A DNA stretch of 64,000 bases, from positions 7,750,001 through 7,814,000 of the forward strand of contig NZ_JAOBTQ010000001.1 in NCBI RefSeq assembly GCF_033366695.1. The letters are read 5' to 3'. Origin of the DNA: Streptomyces sp. SCL15-4. GTDB taxonomy: Bacteria; Actinomycetota; Actinomycetes; Streptomycetales; Streptomycetaceae. Below, piece after piece: positions 55,553 through 64,000 of this stretch (position 1 is its first letter; the number at the start of each line of letters is the position of its first letter). Both the position numbers and the translations under genes were made by a program. The notes beneath the pieces were generated by a model that was not told where the DNA came from, did not search any database, and saw only the letters and a program-made list of their open reading frames with translations.

Positions 55553-58322
55553 CGTCGAACAGGAGGGACGGATCCGGCTCCGCCGCCCGGTCCAGGGTCT
55601 GCTCGGCCCAGATGACCTTGCCCCGCGCGGCGTAACGCGTCCCCCACAGGTCGGCGAACTGGGAGACGAGGAACAGGCCCCGGCCGCCTTCGTCCGTGCT
55701 GGCCGCGCGCCGCAGCCGCGGGGAGGTGTTGCTGCCGTCCGACACCTCGCAGACCAGGGTGCGGCCCAGCAGCAGCCGGACCCGCACGGGCGGGGCGCCG
55801 TAACGGAGCGCGTTGGTGAGCAGCTCGCTGAGGATCAGCTCGGTGGCGAACGCCGTCTCCGCCAGCCCCCAGTCCGCCAGCCGCCGGCTCACCTCGCCGC
55901 GCACCCGGGGCACCGCCGTCACGTCGAACGGGACGTCCCAGGCCGCCACGCACGAGGGGTCGAGCAGCCGGGTCCGGGCGACCAGCAGGGCCACGTCGTC
56001 ACTGGGGCGCTCGGGCAGCAACCGCTCCACCAGGACGCGGCAGGTCTCCTCCGGTGTCCGGTCCGCGTGGGCGACGGCCGCGGAGAGCGTCGCCAGGCCC
56101 TCGTCTACGTCCCGGCCCCGGCTCGCGATCAGACCGTCGGTGAACAGCACCAGACGACTGCCCTCCGCCAGCTCCAGCTCGCCCGCCTCGAAGGGATGAC
56201 CACCCACACCGAGGGGCGGCGACAGAGGCAGGTCCGGGAAGGTCACCCGGCCCTCGGGGTCCACCACCGCGGGCGCCAGGTGCCCCGCGCGGGAGACGGC
56301 GCAACGCCCGCGCACCGGGTCGTAGACGGCGTAGAGGCAGGTGGCCCCGGTGAGCGGCACACGGTCGTCGTCGGTCGCGGTCTGCGAGTCCAGCCGGGTC
56401 ACCATCTCGTCCAGGTGGCCCAGCAACTCGTCCGGGGCGAGGTCCAGCGACGAGAAGTTCAGCACGGCCGTGCGCAGCCGCCCCATGGTCACGGCCGCCT
56501 GCATCCCGTGTCCCACGATGTCCCCGACGACGAGCGCCACCCGGAACCCGGGCAGCGGGATGACGTCGAACCAGTCGCCGCCCACGCCCGACCGGGCCGG
56601 CAGGTACCGCGAGGCGATCTCCAGCACGTCCTGCTCGGGCAGGCCGACCGGCAGCAGGCTGCGTTGCAGGGTCACCGCCATCTCGTGCTCGCGGGAGTAC
56701 CGGCGGGCGTTGTCGATGGCCACGGCGGCCCGGGCCACCAGCTCCTCGGTCACCGCGACGTCCTCCTCGTCGAACCGGGGCGAGCCCGCGCACCGCCAGA
56801 AGTCGGCCATGCCGAGGATCACCCCGCGGGCCCGCAGCGGCACCGTGATCAGCGAGTGGATGCCGTAGTCCAGCACCCGTTGCGCGCCGCCGGCGTCCCG
56901 TGCCCGCCAGTCCCGGGCCGTGCGCAGGTCCGGCACGAGGACGGCCTTGCCCCGGCGCAGCGCCGCCGCCATCGGGGTGTCGGCCATCACGAACCGGATC
57001 ACCTCGCCCACCGGCTGCAACGGGTGCCCGGTGTGCGTGCCGCGCAGCGCGGTACGGCGCATCTCGCGCACCGCGCTCGTGGGCTCCTCGCCGCGCAGCA
57101 CGGAGTCCAGCAGCTCCACGGTGACGAAGTCGGCCATGCGCGGCACCGCCACCTCCGACAGCTCCTCGGCCGTGCGCCGCACATCGAGCGTGGTGCCGAT
57201 CCGCATGCCCGCCTCGTACAGGAACGACAGCCGGCCCCGCGCCAGCTCCGCCTGACCGGAGAGGGTCCGCAGATCGGTGGTGTCGCGGAACGTGGCCACG
57301 AGGCCCGGCGCGCCACCGTACGGGGCGGTGGGCCGGATGTTCACCGCCAGCAGCCGGTCCCCGGACCGCACCACCTCGTCGGACACGGCCTCGCCCGCCT
57401 CCAGCAGCCTGGTCGGCCCCGGCCCCAGCCCCAGCTCCCGCACCCGGCGCCGGTCGGCGTCCTCCGGCAGGTCCAGCAGCCGGCGCGCCTCGTCGTTGGC
57501 GAGCAGCACGCGCCCGTCGCCGCCGAGGATCAGCACCCCCTCGCGCACGGCGTGCAGGACGGCGTCGTGATGCTCGTACATCCGGGTCATCTCGGCCGGG
57601 CCGAGCCCATGGGTCTGCCGCAGCAGCCGGCGGCTGACCAGGGCCGCGCCGCCGGTGGCCAGGGCCAGCGCCCCCGCCGCCGCGCCGAGCAGCGCCGGCA
57701 GCTGCCGGACGAGGACATCGCCCACATTGGCGTACTCGATGCCCGCGGTGACGACGCCGACCACGCGCCTGCTCGGGTCCGTCACGGGCACGGCGGCGCG
57801 CACGGCGTCGGCCGGCCGGCCGTGGAAGGTCTCGGTGAACGCCTCGCCCAGGAGGGCCCGCCCGACTCCCTGTGCCTTCGTGCCGATCAGGTCGGGCCGG
57901 CGGTCGGTGAGCCGGACCCCGTGCTGGTCCAGCACGGTGACGAAGTCGACCCCGGCCCCCTTGCGCACCTGCTCCGCCATCGGCTGCAGCCGGGCCGTCG
58001 GATCCGGCGCGCGCAGTGCCTGGGCCGTGCCGGGGGCGTGGGCGAAGGCCTCGGCCACGGCCAGCGACCGCTGCCCGGCGCTGCGCTCGGCGTCGTACAA
58101 GCCCTGCACCACCAGCACGGCGGCACTCGCCGCGACCAGCAGCAGCATGATCAGCGCCTGGAACAGGAAGACCTGCGCGGCGAGCGTGCGGACGCTCAGG
58201 GACGGCGAGAGCCGGCGCCCGCGAAACGGCCACGGCGCGCGTCGGCGGGGCGGATCGGAGGTCCACCGGGTGCCGGGCGGCGGCGCCGCTTTCGCCCTTG
58301 GACGGCGGAAACGTCCGCTCAT
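55539..58322 (-). CDS. SpoIIE-family phosphatase with sensor, PAS, GAF and ATPase domains
   Basis: The 927-residue membrane protein has helix 1 (50-72), an extracellular Cache-like sensor (75-205), helix 2 (208-229), a PAS domain (about 250-350), a GAF domain (about 355-525), a SpoIIE/PP2C phosphatase (about 540-760, with G-G-D-W-F-D and V-G-D-I-V-G-H-G) and a C-terminal HATPase domain of anti-sigma type (E-L-L-T-N-A-L-R-Y). Such proteins switch anti-sigma/anti-anti-sigma partners in stress and development. The ribosome-like AAAGGGAG abuts the ATG with almost no spacing, so the exact start is uncertain. Confidence 0.88.
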   Translation of the reverse strand: MSGRFRRPRAKAAPPPGTRWTSDPPRRRAPWPFRGRRLSPSLSVRTLAAQVFLFQALIMLLLVAASAAVLVVQGLYDAERSAGQRSLAVAEAFAHAPGTAQALRAPDPTARLQPMAEQVRKGAGVDFVTVLDQHGVRLTDRRPDLIGTKAQGVGRALLGEAFTETFHGRPADAVRAAVPVTDPSRRVVGVVTAGIEYANVGDVLVRQLPALLGAAAGALALATGGAALVSRRLLRQTHGLGPAEMTRMYEHHDAVLHAVREGVLILGGDGRVLLANDEARRLLDLPEDADRRRVRELGLGPGPTRLLEAGEAVSDEVVRSGDRLLAVNIRPTAPYGGAPGLVATFRDTTDLRTLSGQAELARGRLSFLYEAGMRIGTTLDVRRTAEELSEVAVPRMADFVTVELLDSVLRGEEPTSAVREMRRTALRGTHTGHPLQPVGEVIRFVMADTPMAAALRRGKAVLVPDLRTARDWRARDAGGAQRVLDYGIHSLITVPLRARGVILGMADFWRCAGSPRFDEEDVAVTEELVARAAVAIDNARRYSREHEMAVTLQRSLLPVGLPEQDVLEIASRYLPARSGVGGDWFDVIPLPGFRVALVVGDIVGHGMQAAVTMGRLRTAVLNFSSLDLAPDELLGHLDEMVTRLDSQTATDDDRVPLTGATCLYAVYDPVRGRCAVSRAGHLAPAVVDPEGRVTFPDLPLSPPLGVGGHPFEAGELELAEGSRLVLFTDGLIASRGRDVDEGLATLSAAVAHADRTPEETCRVLVERLLPERPSDDVALLVARTRLLDPSCVAAWDVPFDVTAVPRVRGEVSRRLADWGLAETAFATELILSELLTNALRYGAPPVRVRLLLGRTLVCEVSDGSNTSPRLRRAASTDEGGRGLFLVSQFADLWGTRYAARGKVIWAEQTLDRAAEPDPSLLFDVMGL

Positions 58323-58584
58323 CTCCCTTTTCTAGCACTGGAACTCGGTGACCGGCGACCGCTGTGCCGCCGGTCGCGCACGGCCGACGGTCCGGTGCCG
58401 GCCGGACGGGGGAGGGGACCGCGGCGCGGGCGGCGCCTTTGGACGTGCGGCATCTCGTGCCGGCCGTGGCGGAAACATGCCGCTGAGTGGAGCAATCCCC
58501 GGTGTGCCGCGCGCGGGCGCACCAGGCTGGGGACCTTGTCGTCGTGAGGTCCTCGGATCAGGAGTCCGTGTGCGGAGACCACGT

Positions 58585-59745
58585 ATGCCGAAGCCTGGAC
58601 CCGCCGGCCGGGAGCCGGAGGACGGCGCGGGTGCGCGGACGCGGTTGCCGGAGCCTCCCGCGTGGCTGCGGTGGCTGCCGGTGCTCTTCGTCGCCGCCAT
58701 CCTGCTGCTGGAGCCCGTGACCCCCGTCCAGTGGCCGGTGAGCTTCGTACTGATCGCCCTGCCCCTGGTGACCGCGTTCGCCTACGGCCCCGCGGTCGTC
58801 GCCGGTGCCACCGTGTTCGCCGTCCTCATGGAAGGCGTCCTGGCCGGCACCCCGTGCTGTGCCGGCCGGCCCGTCGGCTACCTCTGGGACCGCTACTACG
58901 TGGCCTCCTACGTCTGTACGGCCCTGGTGGGCGTCCTCGGCACCATCCTGGCCGCGCACCGCATCCACCGCGAGCGCACCCTGGCCGATGTGCGCTTCGT
59001 GGCCGACATCGCGCAGCGGGTGCTGCTCCGGCCGGTCCCGCACCGGATCGGCGGCCTGCTGCTGGACAGCCTCTATCTGTCCGCCACGGCGGAGGCCCGC
59101 ATCGGCGGCGACCTCTACGAGGCCGTGCCGACCCGGTACGGGGTCCGGCTGCTCATCGGCGACGTACGGGGCAAGGGACTGCTCGCGGTGGAGACCGCCG
59201 CCGCCCTGCTCGGCGCGTTCCGCGAGGCCGCGCACGACGAACCCGCGCTGCCCGCCCTGGCCGACCGCGTGGAGACCAGCATGAACCGCAGGGCGGCGCT
59301 GCTGGGCGGGAACGAGGTCGGCGAGCGGTTCGTCACCGCCGTCTTCGTGGAGATCCCCGCCGCGGCGCCGGTGCTCCGCGTCGTCAACTGCGGCCATCCG
59401 CCGCCCGTCCTCATCCGCGCGGGCGCGGTCCGCGAACTGGACAGCGGGCGGTCGGCTCCGCCGCTCAACCTCGGCATGCTGGCCGGGGAGCCGTACCACG
59501 TCGACGAGTACTCCTTCCGCCCCGGCGACGAGCTGCTGCTCTACACGGACGGCGTCACGGAGACACGCGACCCGTCCGGCTCCTTCTACCCCCTCCTCCA
59601 GCGCCTCGGCTCCTGGCGCGCCCTCCCGCCCCGGAGTCTGCTGCGACAGCTCCACCACGACCTGCTGGCCTTCAGTGGCGACCGCCTCCAGGACGACATC
59701 GCGGCACTCGCGGTCTGCCTGCCCGCCGACGCCGCGTCCGCATGA
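58585..59745 (+). CDS. Membrane-anchored PP2C (SpoIIE-type) phosphatase
   Basis: The 386-residue protein has four predicted helices (about 30-43, 52-67, 68-86, 107-125) followed by a PP2C phosphatase with I-G-G-D-L-Y-E, I-G-D-V-R-G-K-G, N-C-G-H-P-P and L-Y-T-D-G-V-T-E motifs. It is divergent from the larger SpoIIE gene and may act in the same phospho-signalling circuit. The ATG at 58585 has GGAG 7 nt upstream; longer upstream frames lack family sequence. Confidence 0.87.
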   Translation: MPKPGPAGREPEDGAGARTRLPEPPAWLRWLPVLFVAAILLLEPVTPVQWPVSFVLIALPLVTAFAYGPAVVAGATVFAVLMEGVLAGTPCCAGRPVGYLWDRYYVASYVCTALVGVLGTILAAHRIHRERTLADVRFVADIAQRVLLRPVPHRIGGLLLDSLYLSATAEARIGGDLYEAVPTRYGVRLLIGDVRGKGLLAVETAAALLGAFREAAHDEPALPALADRVETSMNRRAALLGGNEVGERFVTAVFVEIPAAAPVLRVVNCGHPPPVLIRAGAVRELDSGRSAPPLNLGMLAGEPYHVDEYSFRPGDELLLYTDGVTETRDPSGSFYPLLQRLGSWRALPPRSLLRQLHHDLLAFSGDRLQDDIAALAVCLPADAASA

Positions 59746-59946
59746 CGTGTGCGGCACGGACACGAGCCACGATGGTCCGCCGGCGCGAGCGCGCGGACGA
59801 AGTCGGTGAGCCGGACGGTCGTGCGGACGAGCAGACGGGGGAGCGGGCGGGCCTTCGGGCCGCGGGCGGCCGGCCGGTACGGACACCGCCCGGGCCGCGG
59901 CCCTCGCCGGACAGTGCGCACCGGCCGCAACGCGCGACACCACCCG

Positions 59947-59977
59947 GGCAAGTGGCGTACTACTGGAGGGACTTGCC
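59947..59977. promoter_or_regulatory. Inverted repeat upstream of an acetyltransferase gene
   Basis: GGCAAGT (59947-59953) and ACTTGCC (59971-59977) flank 17 nt that include TACTACT. It lies 24 nt before the gene at 60001 and may be an operator or promoter element. The 255 bp before that gene hold nothing else recognisable. Confidence 0.35.
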
Positions 59978-60000
59978 ACCCCACCCCTGAAGGAGTCCGG

Positions 60001-60801
60001 ATGACGGAGCGCGCGGAGTCGATCGAATCGATGGAGCAACTCGCCCTGGTCTGGCGCGCCCTGGTGCTCGACCGCGATCCGGACGCCGATGTGCGGGACC
60101 TGCCGGGCATCGCCGTGCGCTGGGCCGACTGCCGGTTCGCGTTCTGGAACTGCGTCACGCTGACCGAGACCGGCGCGGGCCCGGCGCTGGTCGAGGAACG
60201 CCTGCGCCAGGCGGCGGACATCATGCGCGCCAAGCGGCACCCCGGATTCCTGTGGCTCTTCGAGGACCTCCTCGACGCCGAGGCACGCGCCACGGTCCGG
60301 ACGGCCGCCGAGAAGGCGGGCCTGGAGTACGCCTTTCCCGGCACCGGCATGGCCGGTGACCTCCTCCCGCTTCCCGAACCGGCCCACCCGGAGCTGACGT
60401 TCGTCCGCGTGAGCACCGACGAACACCTGCGTGCGTACGCGGACCTGAACTCGCGCGCCTACGGCTTCCCGCTGGAGGACGGCCGCGACGGACTCCTCGG
60501 CTCCACCCTGTGGAAGAGCCGGGCGCACGCCTACCTCGGCCTCCGGGACGGCGTCCCGGTGACCTGCGCCGCCACGGTGGAGGCGGACGGCCGGCTGTTC
60601 GTCGTGCTCGTCGCCACGGCGCCGGAATGGGAACGCCGGGGCTATGGCGAGACGGTGACGCGCAAGGCCCTGTACGAGGGCGCCCGCGCCACCGGCCTGA
60701 CCCGCGCCACCCTGCACGCGACGGCGGCCGGGGCGCCGGTGTACCCCCGGATCGGCTTCCAGCCGAACTCGCCGGTCGGCTTCTACGGCCTGAAGCAGTG
60801 A
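60001..60801 (+). CDS. GNAT family N-acetyltransferase
   Basis: The 266-residue protein has an N-terminal domain of unclear fold and a C-terminal GNAT domain with V-V-L-V-A-T-A-P-E-W-E-R-R-G-Y-G-E-T around 200-217 as the acetyl-CoA site, followed by a Y-P-R-I-G-F-Q tail typical of the family. AAGGAG lies 5 nt before the ATG. The substrate is unknown. Confidence 0.82.
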   Translation: MTERAESIESMEQLALVWRALVLDRDPDADVRDLPGIAVRWADCRFAFWNCVTLTETGAGPALVEERLRQAADIMRAKRHPGFLWLFEDLLDAEARATVRTAAEKAGLEYAFPGTGMAGDLLPLPEPAHPELTFVRVSTDEHLRAYADLNSRAYGFPLEDGRDGLLGSTLWKSRAHAYLGLRDGVPVTCAATVEADGRLFVVLVATAPEWERRGYGETVTRKALYEGARATGLTRATLHATAAGAPVYPRIGFQPNSPVGFYGLKQ

Positions 60802-61028
60802 CCGCCGGCGCCCGACCGCCCGGAGTGCCGCCTTACCGCGACTTCGGGCCCGCGTCCAGATGGTGACCCGTCCGGCGTAGTGAGGAAATGATTCCCCGGG
60901 TGAAATCGGACGGCAGGCGGCGGGACGCACCAAGTGATCCGCGACCATGGGCGTGCTCCGGCCGAGCGGCCCCACCGCTCCCGGCAGCACCTCTTTCCCC
61001 GCCTGCCGTCCGTCCAGAGGAGTCCGCC

Positions 61029-61319
61029 GTGTCCGTCCGCCGTCTGCTGACCAGTGCCCTCGGAACCGTCGCCGTCGCGCTCGCCCTCACGGGCGCCGGC
61101 ACCGTCACCGCGAACCCGGCCGCGGCCGACCCCTGCGGCTTCTACGAGACCAGCGCCGACGCCTACTACAACCACTGCACCTCCGACGGCTCCCACGTCG
61201 TCATCAAGGTCCAGGTCGCGCTGGCGTCCGACTACGAGCGGTGTGTGGGCCCCGGCCGGACCTGGCTGGGCTCCGCGAGCAAGATCCAGGGCGCCTACTA
61301 CGTCGGCCGCACCTGCTGA
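61029..61319 (+). CDS. Small secreted cysteine-rich protein, DUF6355-like
   Basis: The 96-residue precursor has a signal peptide (basic M-S-V-R-R, hydrophobic 10-25, likely cleavage after A-A-A near residue 34). The mature part of about 62 residues has four cysteines and motifs C-G-F-Y-E-T-S, Y-Y-N-H-C-T-S-D-G and Y-V-G-R-T-C. It resembles the DUF6355 proteins annotated with natural-product loci; no molecular function is known to me. AGAGGAG precedes the GTG start by 7-8 nt. It is convergent with the RiPP-type genes, only 15 nt from the DUF5825-like stop. Confidence 0.7.
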   Translation: MSVRRLLTSALGTVAVALALTGAGTVTANPAAADPCGFYETSADAYYNHCTSDGSHVVIKVQVALASDYERCVGPGRTWLGSASKIQGAYYVGRTC

Positions 61320-61334
61320 TCCGGCGTCCCGCGG

Positions 61335-62003
61335 TCAGATGGTCATCGACTCCTGGAGCCACCGGCTGATCCGGTACGGCAGCCACCAGGCGAGCGGGCC
61401 GACGTCCAGGACCAGCCGCTCGCCGCGGAAGTCGTCCAGGACGGCGGCCGGCACCGAGTCCGCCGGTGCTCCGTAGGCCAGCCGCTCGATCGTCTCCGCG
61501 TAGTGCGGCTCGTCGGCGGTGAACCGGCGCAGCTCCCCCCAGCGGCGGTCCCGGATCTGCACGAAACCGGGACCCTTGCGCCACAGGCACTTGCACAGAT
61601 AGTGGCCCTGCCGCCAGCCGCGCAGCGCCTCACCGGCCCCGGCGGGGCCCTCGATACGCCGGGGCGGCTGGAGATGACCGAGGACCTGCCAGGCGTCGGC
61701 GGGTGCCGCGGCGAGCCGCAGATCCCACTCGACCAGGACGGCCCGCGCGGTCAGATCCCGCACCAGACTCAGCGCGGCCACCGCCTCGGCGGCCCGCTCC
61801 GGGTCCGCGCCCGCGGTGAGGTCCACGGCGGCGGGCAGCCGTACCCGCCGGGCGCCCAGCCGCCACAGCCGGTCGCTCTCTCCCTGCGGCGGACCGGTAA
61901 GGGCGACTTCTCCCAGGAACATGCCGGGCAGCTTGCAGGCGGCGGCGTCGTAGTCGCGCCAGGCGAGGACGGCGGGCGGGCTCAGGGTGCTCGGTGCGCT
62001 CAT
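61335..62003 (-). CDS. DUF5825-like protein, partner of the radical SAM maturase
   Basis: The 222-residue protein has no membrane segments or known catalytic motif. It resembles the DUF5825 family that accompanies B12-type RiPP radical SAM enzymes in actinomycetes. Visible blocks are L-P-G-M-F-L-G-E near 23, R-R-V-R-L-P-A-A-V-D-L near 53, L-V-R-D-L-T-A-R-A near 82 and a basic C-rich stretch C-K-C-L-W-R-K-G. A strong GAGGAGGAG lies 7 nt before the ATG, 25 nt after the maturase stop, so they form one operon. Function unknown. Confidence 0.62.
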   Translation of the reverse strand: MSAPSTLSPPAVLAWRDYDAAACKLPGMFLGEVALTGPPQGESDRLWRLGARRVRLPAAVDLTAGADPERAAEAVAALSLVRDLTARAVLVEWDLRLAAAPADAWQVLGHLQPPRRIEGPAGAGEALRGWRQGHYLCKCLWRKGPGFVQIRDRRWGELRRFTADEPHYAETIERLAYGAPADSVPAAVLDDFRGERLVLDVGPLAWWLPYRISRWLQESMTI

Positions 62004-62028
62004 CGGCGTACTCCTCCTCGGGGCGCGG

Positions 62029-63942
62029 TCAGGCGTGGACGGGCTCGGCGGACGCGGGCCCGGCCGCGTACGTGTGGCGCATGAAGTCCAGTCGCAGCAG
62101 GTCCTCGTTGACGGCGGCCGGGGCGAGGTGCACGTACTGCCCGCCGTCCGTGAAGACGATCCCGAGCGCGGCCCAGTCGTCCAGCAGCCGCCGCACCGCG
62201 GCCTCGTCACGGGCGTGTCCGGGCGCCTTGCCCGCCGCCTTGCGGGCGACGGCGGAGAGAGCGTGCGGCTGGTCGAGAAGACGGAAGACGGCCAGCTCGA
62301 AGGGGTCGGTCAGCTCGGCGGTGCGCCAGTCGAAGGCACGCCGCCGGGAGACCAGGACGATCCGGTCGCCCAGATCGGTGTGGGTCAGCCGGGCGTCGGC
62401 GTGGTGCTTCTTCCACGCGGCCAGGGCGTCGTTGAGCGCGGTGACGGTCGGCTCGCCGATGCCCCGCGCCGGAGCCTCGAACACATACGCCAGGTCGTGG
62501 AGTTCCGTCTCCGGCAGGTCGTAGGTGAACCGGTAGTGCTGCTCGGGCCTGAGGCCGGTGAAACCCAGTTCCGGGCGCTCGAAGTAGGGGCTGAAGCGTT
62601 CGATGGCGATCCGGGCCGACAGGTCGACCGGGGGATCGAGGTGCTCCAGCGCCGGTATCTGCGCGATGACCGGCTCGTAGTCCTCGGCTCTCTCGCCGGG
62701 GAAACCGTGCAGGTAGTTCCAGGCCACGGACAAGCCGGTCTCGGCGCCGTCGCGGAGCATCCGGACGTTCTGGCAGCCGCTGACACCCTTGTCCATCAGG
62801 TCCAGCACCCGGTGGTTGAGCGACTCGATGCCGGGCTGGACGTAGATCATCCCCGCGTCGGCGAGGGTACGCAGTTGCGGCCGGCGCATGTTGGCCTTGA
62901 TCTCGATGTGCAGCCGCAGGTCGTATCCGCTGTCGACGATCCGGGGCAGCACGGTCGTCAGATAGCCCATGTCGAGGATGTTGTCCACGACGTACATGTC
63001 CAGGACCCGGTGACGGCGGGCCAGTTCGACGATCTCCTCGTAGAAGGTCTCCGGGCTCTTCGAACGGAACTCCATGAACGAACCGTTGAGCCCGCAGAAC
63101 GTGCAGTGGTGCTTCTCGCCCCACCAGCAGCCGCGGGCGCCCTCGACCACCAGCTTCGGCTCGATCCAGTGCCGCGCGGCGGAGGCGGCCAGGCGCTCGA
63201 AGTAGCCGCTGTAGTCGGGCGGCAGGATCGCGGCGGGCGGCAGCGGACGCGTGGCCATCCGATTGGCCAGGCTCTCCCCGCCCGGGCCCCGGTGGCACAG
63301 ACCCGGCACACCGGCGAGGTCCGAGCCGTCGGCGAGCGCGGTGAGCAGCCGAGGGAAGGCCGCCTCGCCCTCGCCCCGTACGACGTGGTCGACGAAGGGG
63401 AAGTTGCGGTGCACGGCGGCGCCCTGCGCCCCGTCGCAGTTGGCTCCGCCCAGCACGGTCACGATGTGCGGAGCGAGCCGCTTGACCCGCCGGGCGGCGG
63501 CCAGCGCGGCGGTGTTCTGCTGGAAGGTGGAGGTGAAGCCGACGACATCGGGCGCGTGGGCGACGATCCGGCGCGCGATCTCGTCCACGAACTCCGGGAC
63601 CACCCGGTGCAGCGCGTGCGTCATGGCCATGCGCGACTTCTTCAGCTTGCCGCGCATCACCGACGTGAACTCCTCCTCGCGCCAGTGCGGATCGTCGTAG
63701 AGGGCCGAGGAGAACACCCAGTCGCCGCAGCCCATGAAATAGGAGGACAGGGCGTAGTACTCGTAGTCGTCGCCGGTGAACTCGGTGCGCGCGGTGATCC
63801 AGTCGGTGAATTCGAGGTTGGCGTGCAGGACCTCGGCCTCGGCGCCGGGCACGCGTTCGTCCACGCCGCGCTTGAGGATGCCCAGCGCGAGGGACGGGAG
63901 GTCGATGGGGGACCAGGGCATGTTGACCAGCAGGACACGCAT
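62029..63942 (-). CDS. B12-type radical SAM enzyme, RiPP maturation family
   Basis: The 637-residue protein has an N-terminal B12-binding-like Rossmann domain (about 1-200) and a radical SAM domain with the unusual C-x7-C-x2-C motif: Cys272, Cys280, Cys283 in R-G-C-W-W-G-E-K-H-H-C-T-F-C. This is the hallmark of the RiPP maturation radical SAM (C-methyltransferase) family. The last 110 residues resemble a winged-helix or leader-binding region. GAGGAG lies 6 nt before the ATG. It would modify a ribosomal peptide with the adjacent DUF5825-like protein; the precursor is not in the window and probably lies just beyond 64000. Confidence 0.83.
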   Translation of the reverse strand: MRVLLVNMPWSPIDLPSLALGILKRGVDERVPGAEAEVLHANLEFTDWITARTEFTGDDYEYYALSSYFMGCGDWVFSSALYDDPHWREEEFTSVMRGKLKKSRMAMTHALHRVVPEFVDEIARRIVAHAPDVVGFTSTFQQNTAALAAARRVKRLAPHIVTVLGGANCDGAQGAAVHRNFPFVDHVVRGEGEAAFPRLLTALADGSDLAGVPGLCHRGPGGESLANRMATRPLPPAAILPPDYSGYFERLAASAARHWIEPKLVVEGARGCWWGEKHHCTFCGLNGSFMEFRSKSPETFYEEIVELARRHRVLDMYVVDNILDMGYLTTVLPRIVDSGYDLRLHIEIKANMRRPQLRTLADAGMIYVQPGIESLNHRVLDLMDKGVSGCQNVRMLRDGAETGLSVAWNYLHGFPGERAEDYEPVIAQIPALEHLDPPVDLSARIAIERFSPYFERPELGFTGLRPEQHYRFTYDLPETELHDLAYVFEAPARGIGEPTVTALNDALAAWKKHHADARLTHTDLGDRIVLVSRRRAFDWRTAELTDPFELAVFRLLDQPHALSAVARKAAGKAPGHARDEAAVRRLLDDWAALGIVFTDGGQYVHLAPAAVNEDLLRLDFMRHTYAAGPASAEPVHA

Positions 63943-63966
63943 GTCGGCTCCTCGGGGAGGGGGAAC

Positions 63967-64000
63967 CGGCCGGCCCGGCGGTGCACCGCCGGGCCGGCCG
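63967..64000 (-). terminator. Perfect palindrome at the window edge, possible attenuator
   Basis: A 34-bp perfect palindrome (17+17) fills the last bases, 24 nt upstream of the maturase start. As RNA it would be a strong hairpin between an unseen upstream gene and the maturase. RiPP operons often carry such a partial terminator after the precursor gene. It may extend past the window. Confidence 0.5.

Overview
The window is very GC-rich and actinomycete in style: GTGA/ATGA overlaps between genes, rare TTA leucine codons confined to a few genes, and leaderless starts. It is almost certainly Streptomyces or a close relative. Its core is part of a beta-amino-acid-primed macrolactam polyketide cluster.

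Layout, left to right. (1) 33-287, a PqqD-like peptide-binding protein, divergent from an ABC exporter pair (617-3930), then a sensor kinase/response regulator pair (4017-5923). (2) 5938-40365, the polyketide cluster: type II thioesterase; on the minus strand two tandem P450s with a small ferredoxin; a tightly coupled starter operon (VinJ-like aminopeptidase, VinK-like acyltransferase, VinL-like ACP, VinM-like and VinN-like adenylation enzymes, VinO-like decarboxylase, glutamate mutase small and large subunits); and two modular PKS proteins with four KS-AT-DH-KR-ACP modules. A large LuxR-family (LAL) regulator (40455-43250, minus) ends the cluster. (3) 44116-48722, the Kdp potassium ATPase operon, preceded by a tiny membrane peptide gene. 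(4) 49246-54013, a rifamycin-resistance-like island: a glycosyltransferase behind a palindrome resembling the rifamycin-associated element, and a HelR-like RNA polymerase motor, flanked by acetyltransferases. (5) 54128-60801, signalling genes: a Ser/Thr kinase, a large SpoIIE phosphatase with ATPase domain, a membrane PP2C and an acetyltransferase. (6) 61029-64000, a small secreted cysteine-rich protein, then a DUF5825-like protein and a B12-type radical SAM RiPP maturase running in from beyond the right edge.

How the cluster works, by analogy with vicenistatin: glutamate mutase makes 3-methylaspartate, the VinN-like enzyme loads it on the ACP, and the VinO-like enzyme decarboxylates it to 3-amino-2-methylpropionyl-ACP. 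The VinM-like enzyme caps the amine with an amino acid (alanine in the vin system), the VinK-like enzyme passes the dipeptidyl group to the loading ACP of PKS1, and the VinJ-like enzyme removes the cap later. AT motifs predict malonyl, malonyl, methylmalonyl, malonyl, with dehydration after every step, giving a methyl-branched tetraene thioester. PKS2 ends in a docking tail and not a thioesterase, so more PKS proteins must exist outside the window unless the line is truncated or unusual.

The most useful new observation is a shared promoter design. Four promoters (thioesterase, P450s, starter operon, PKS) carry a tandem CTAGGGG-like heptamer at 10-bp spacing, 23-24 nt upstream of a TAnnnT-like -10 box. 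The LAL regulator, with two TTA codons, is the obvious candidate to bind it.
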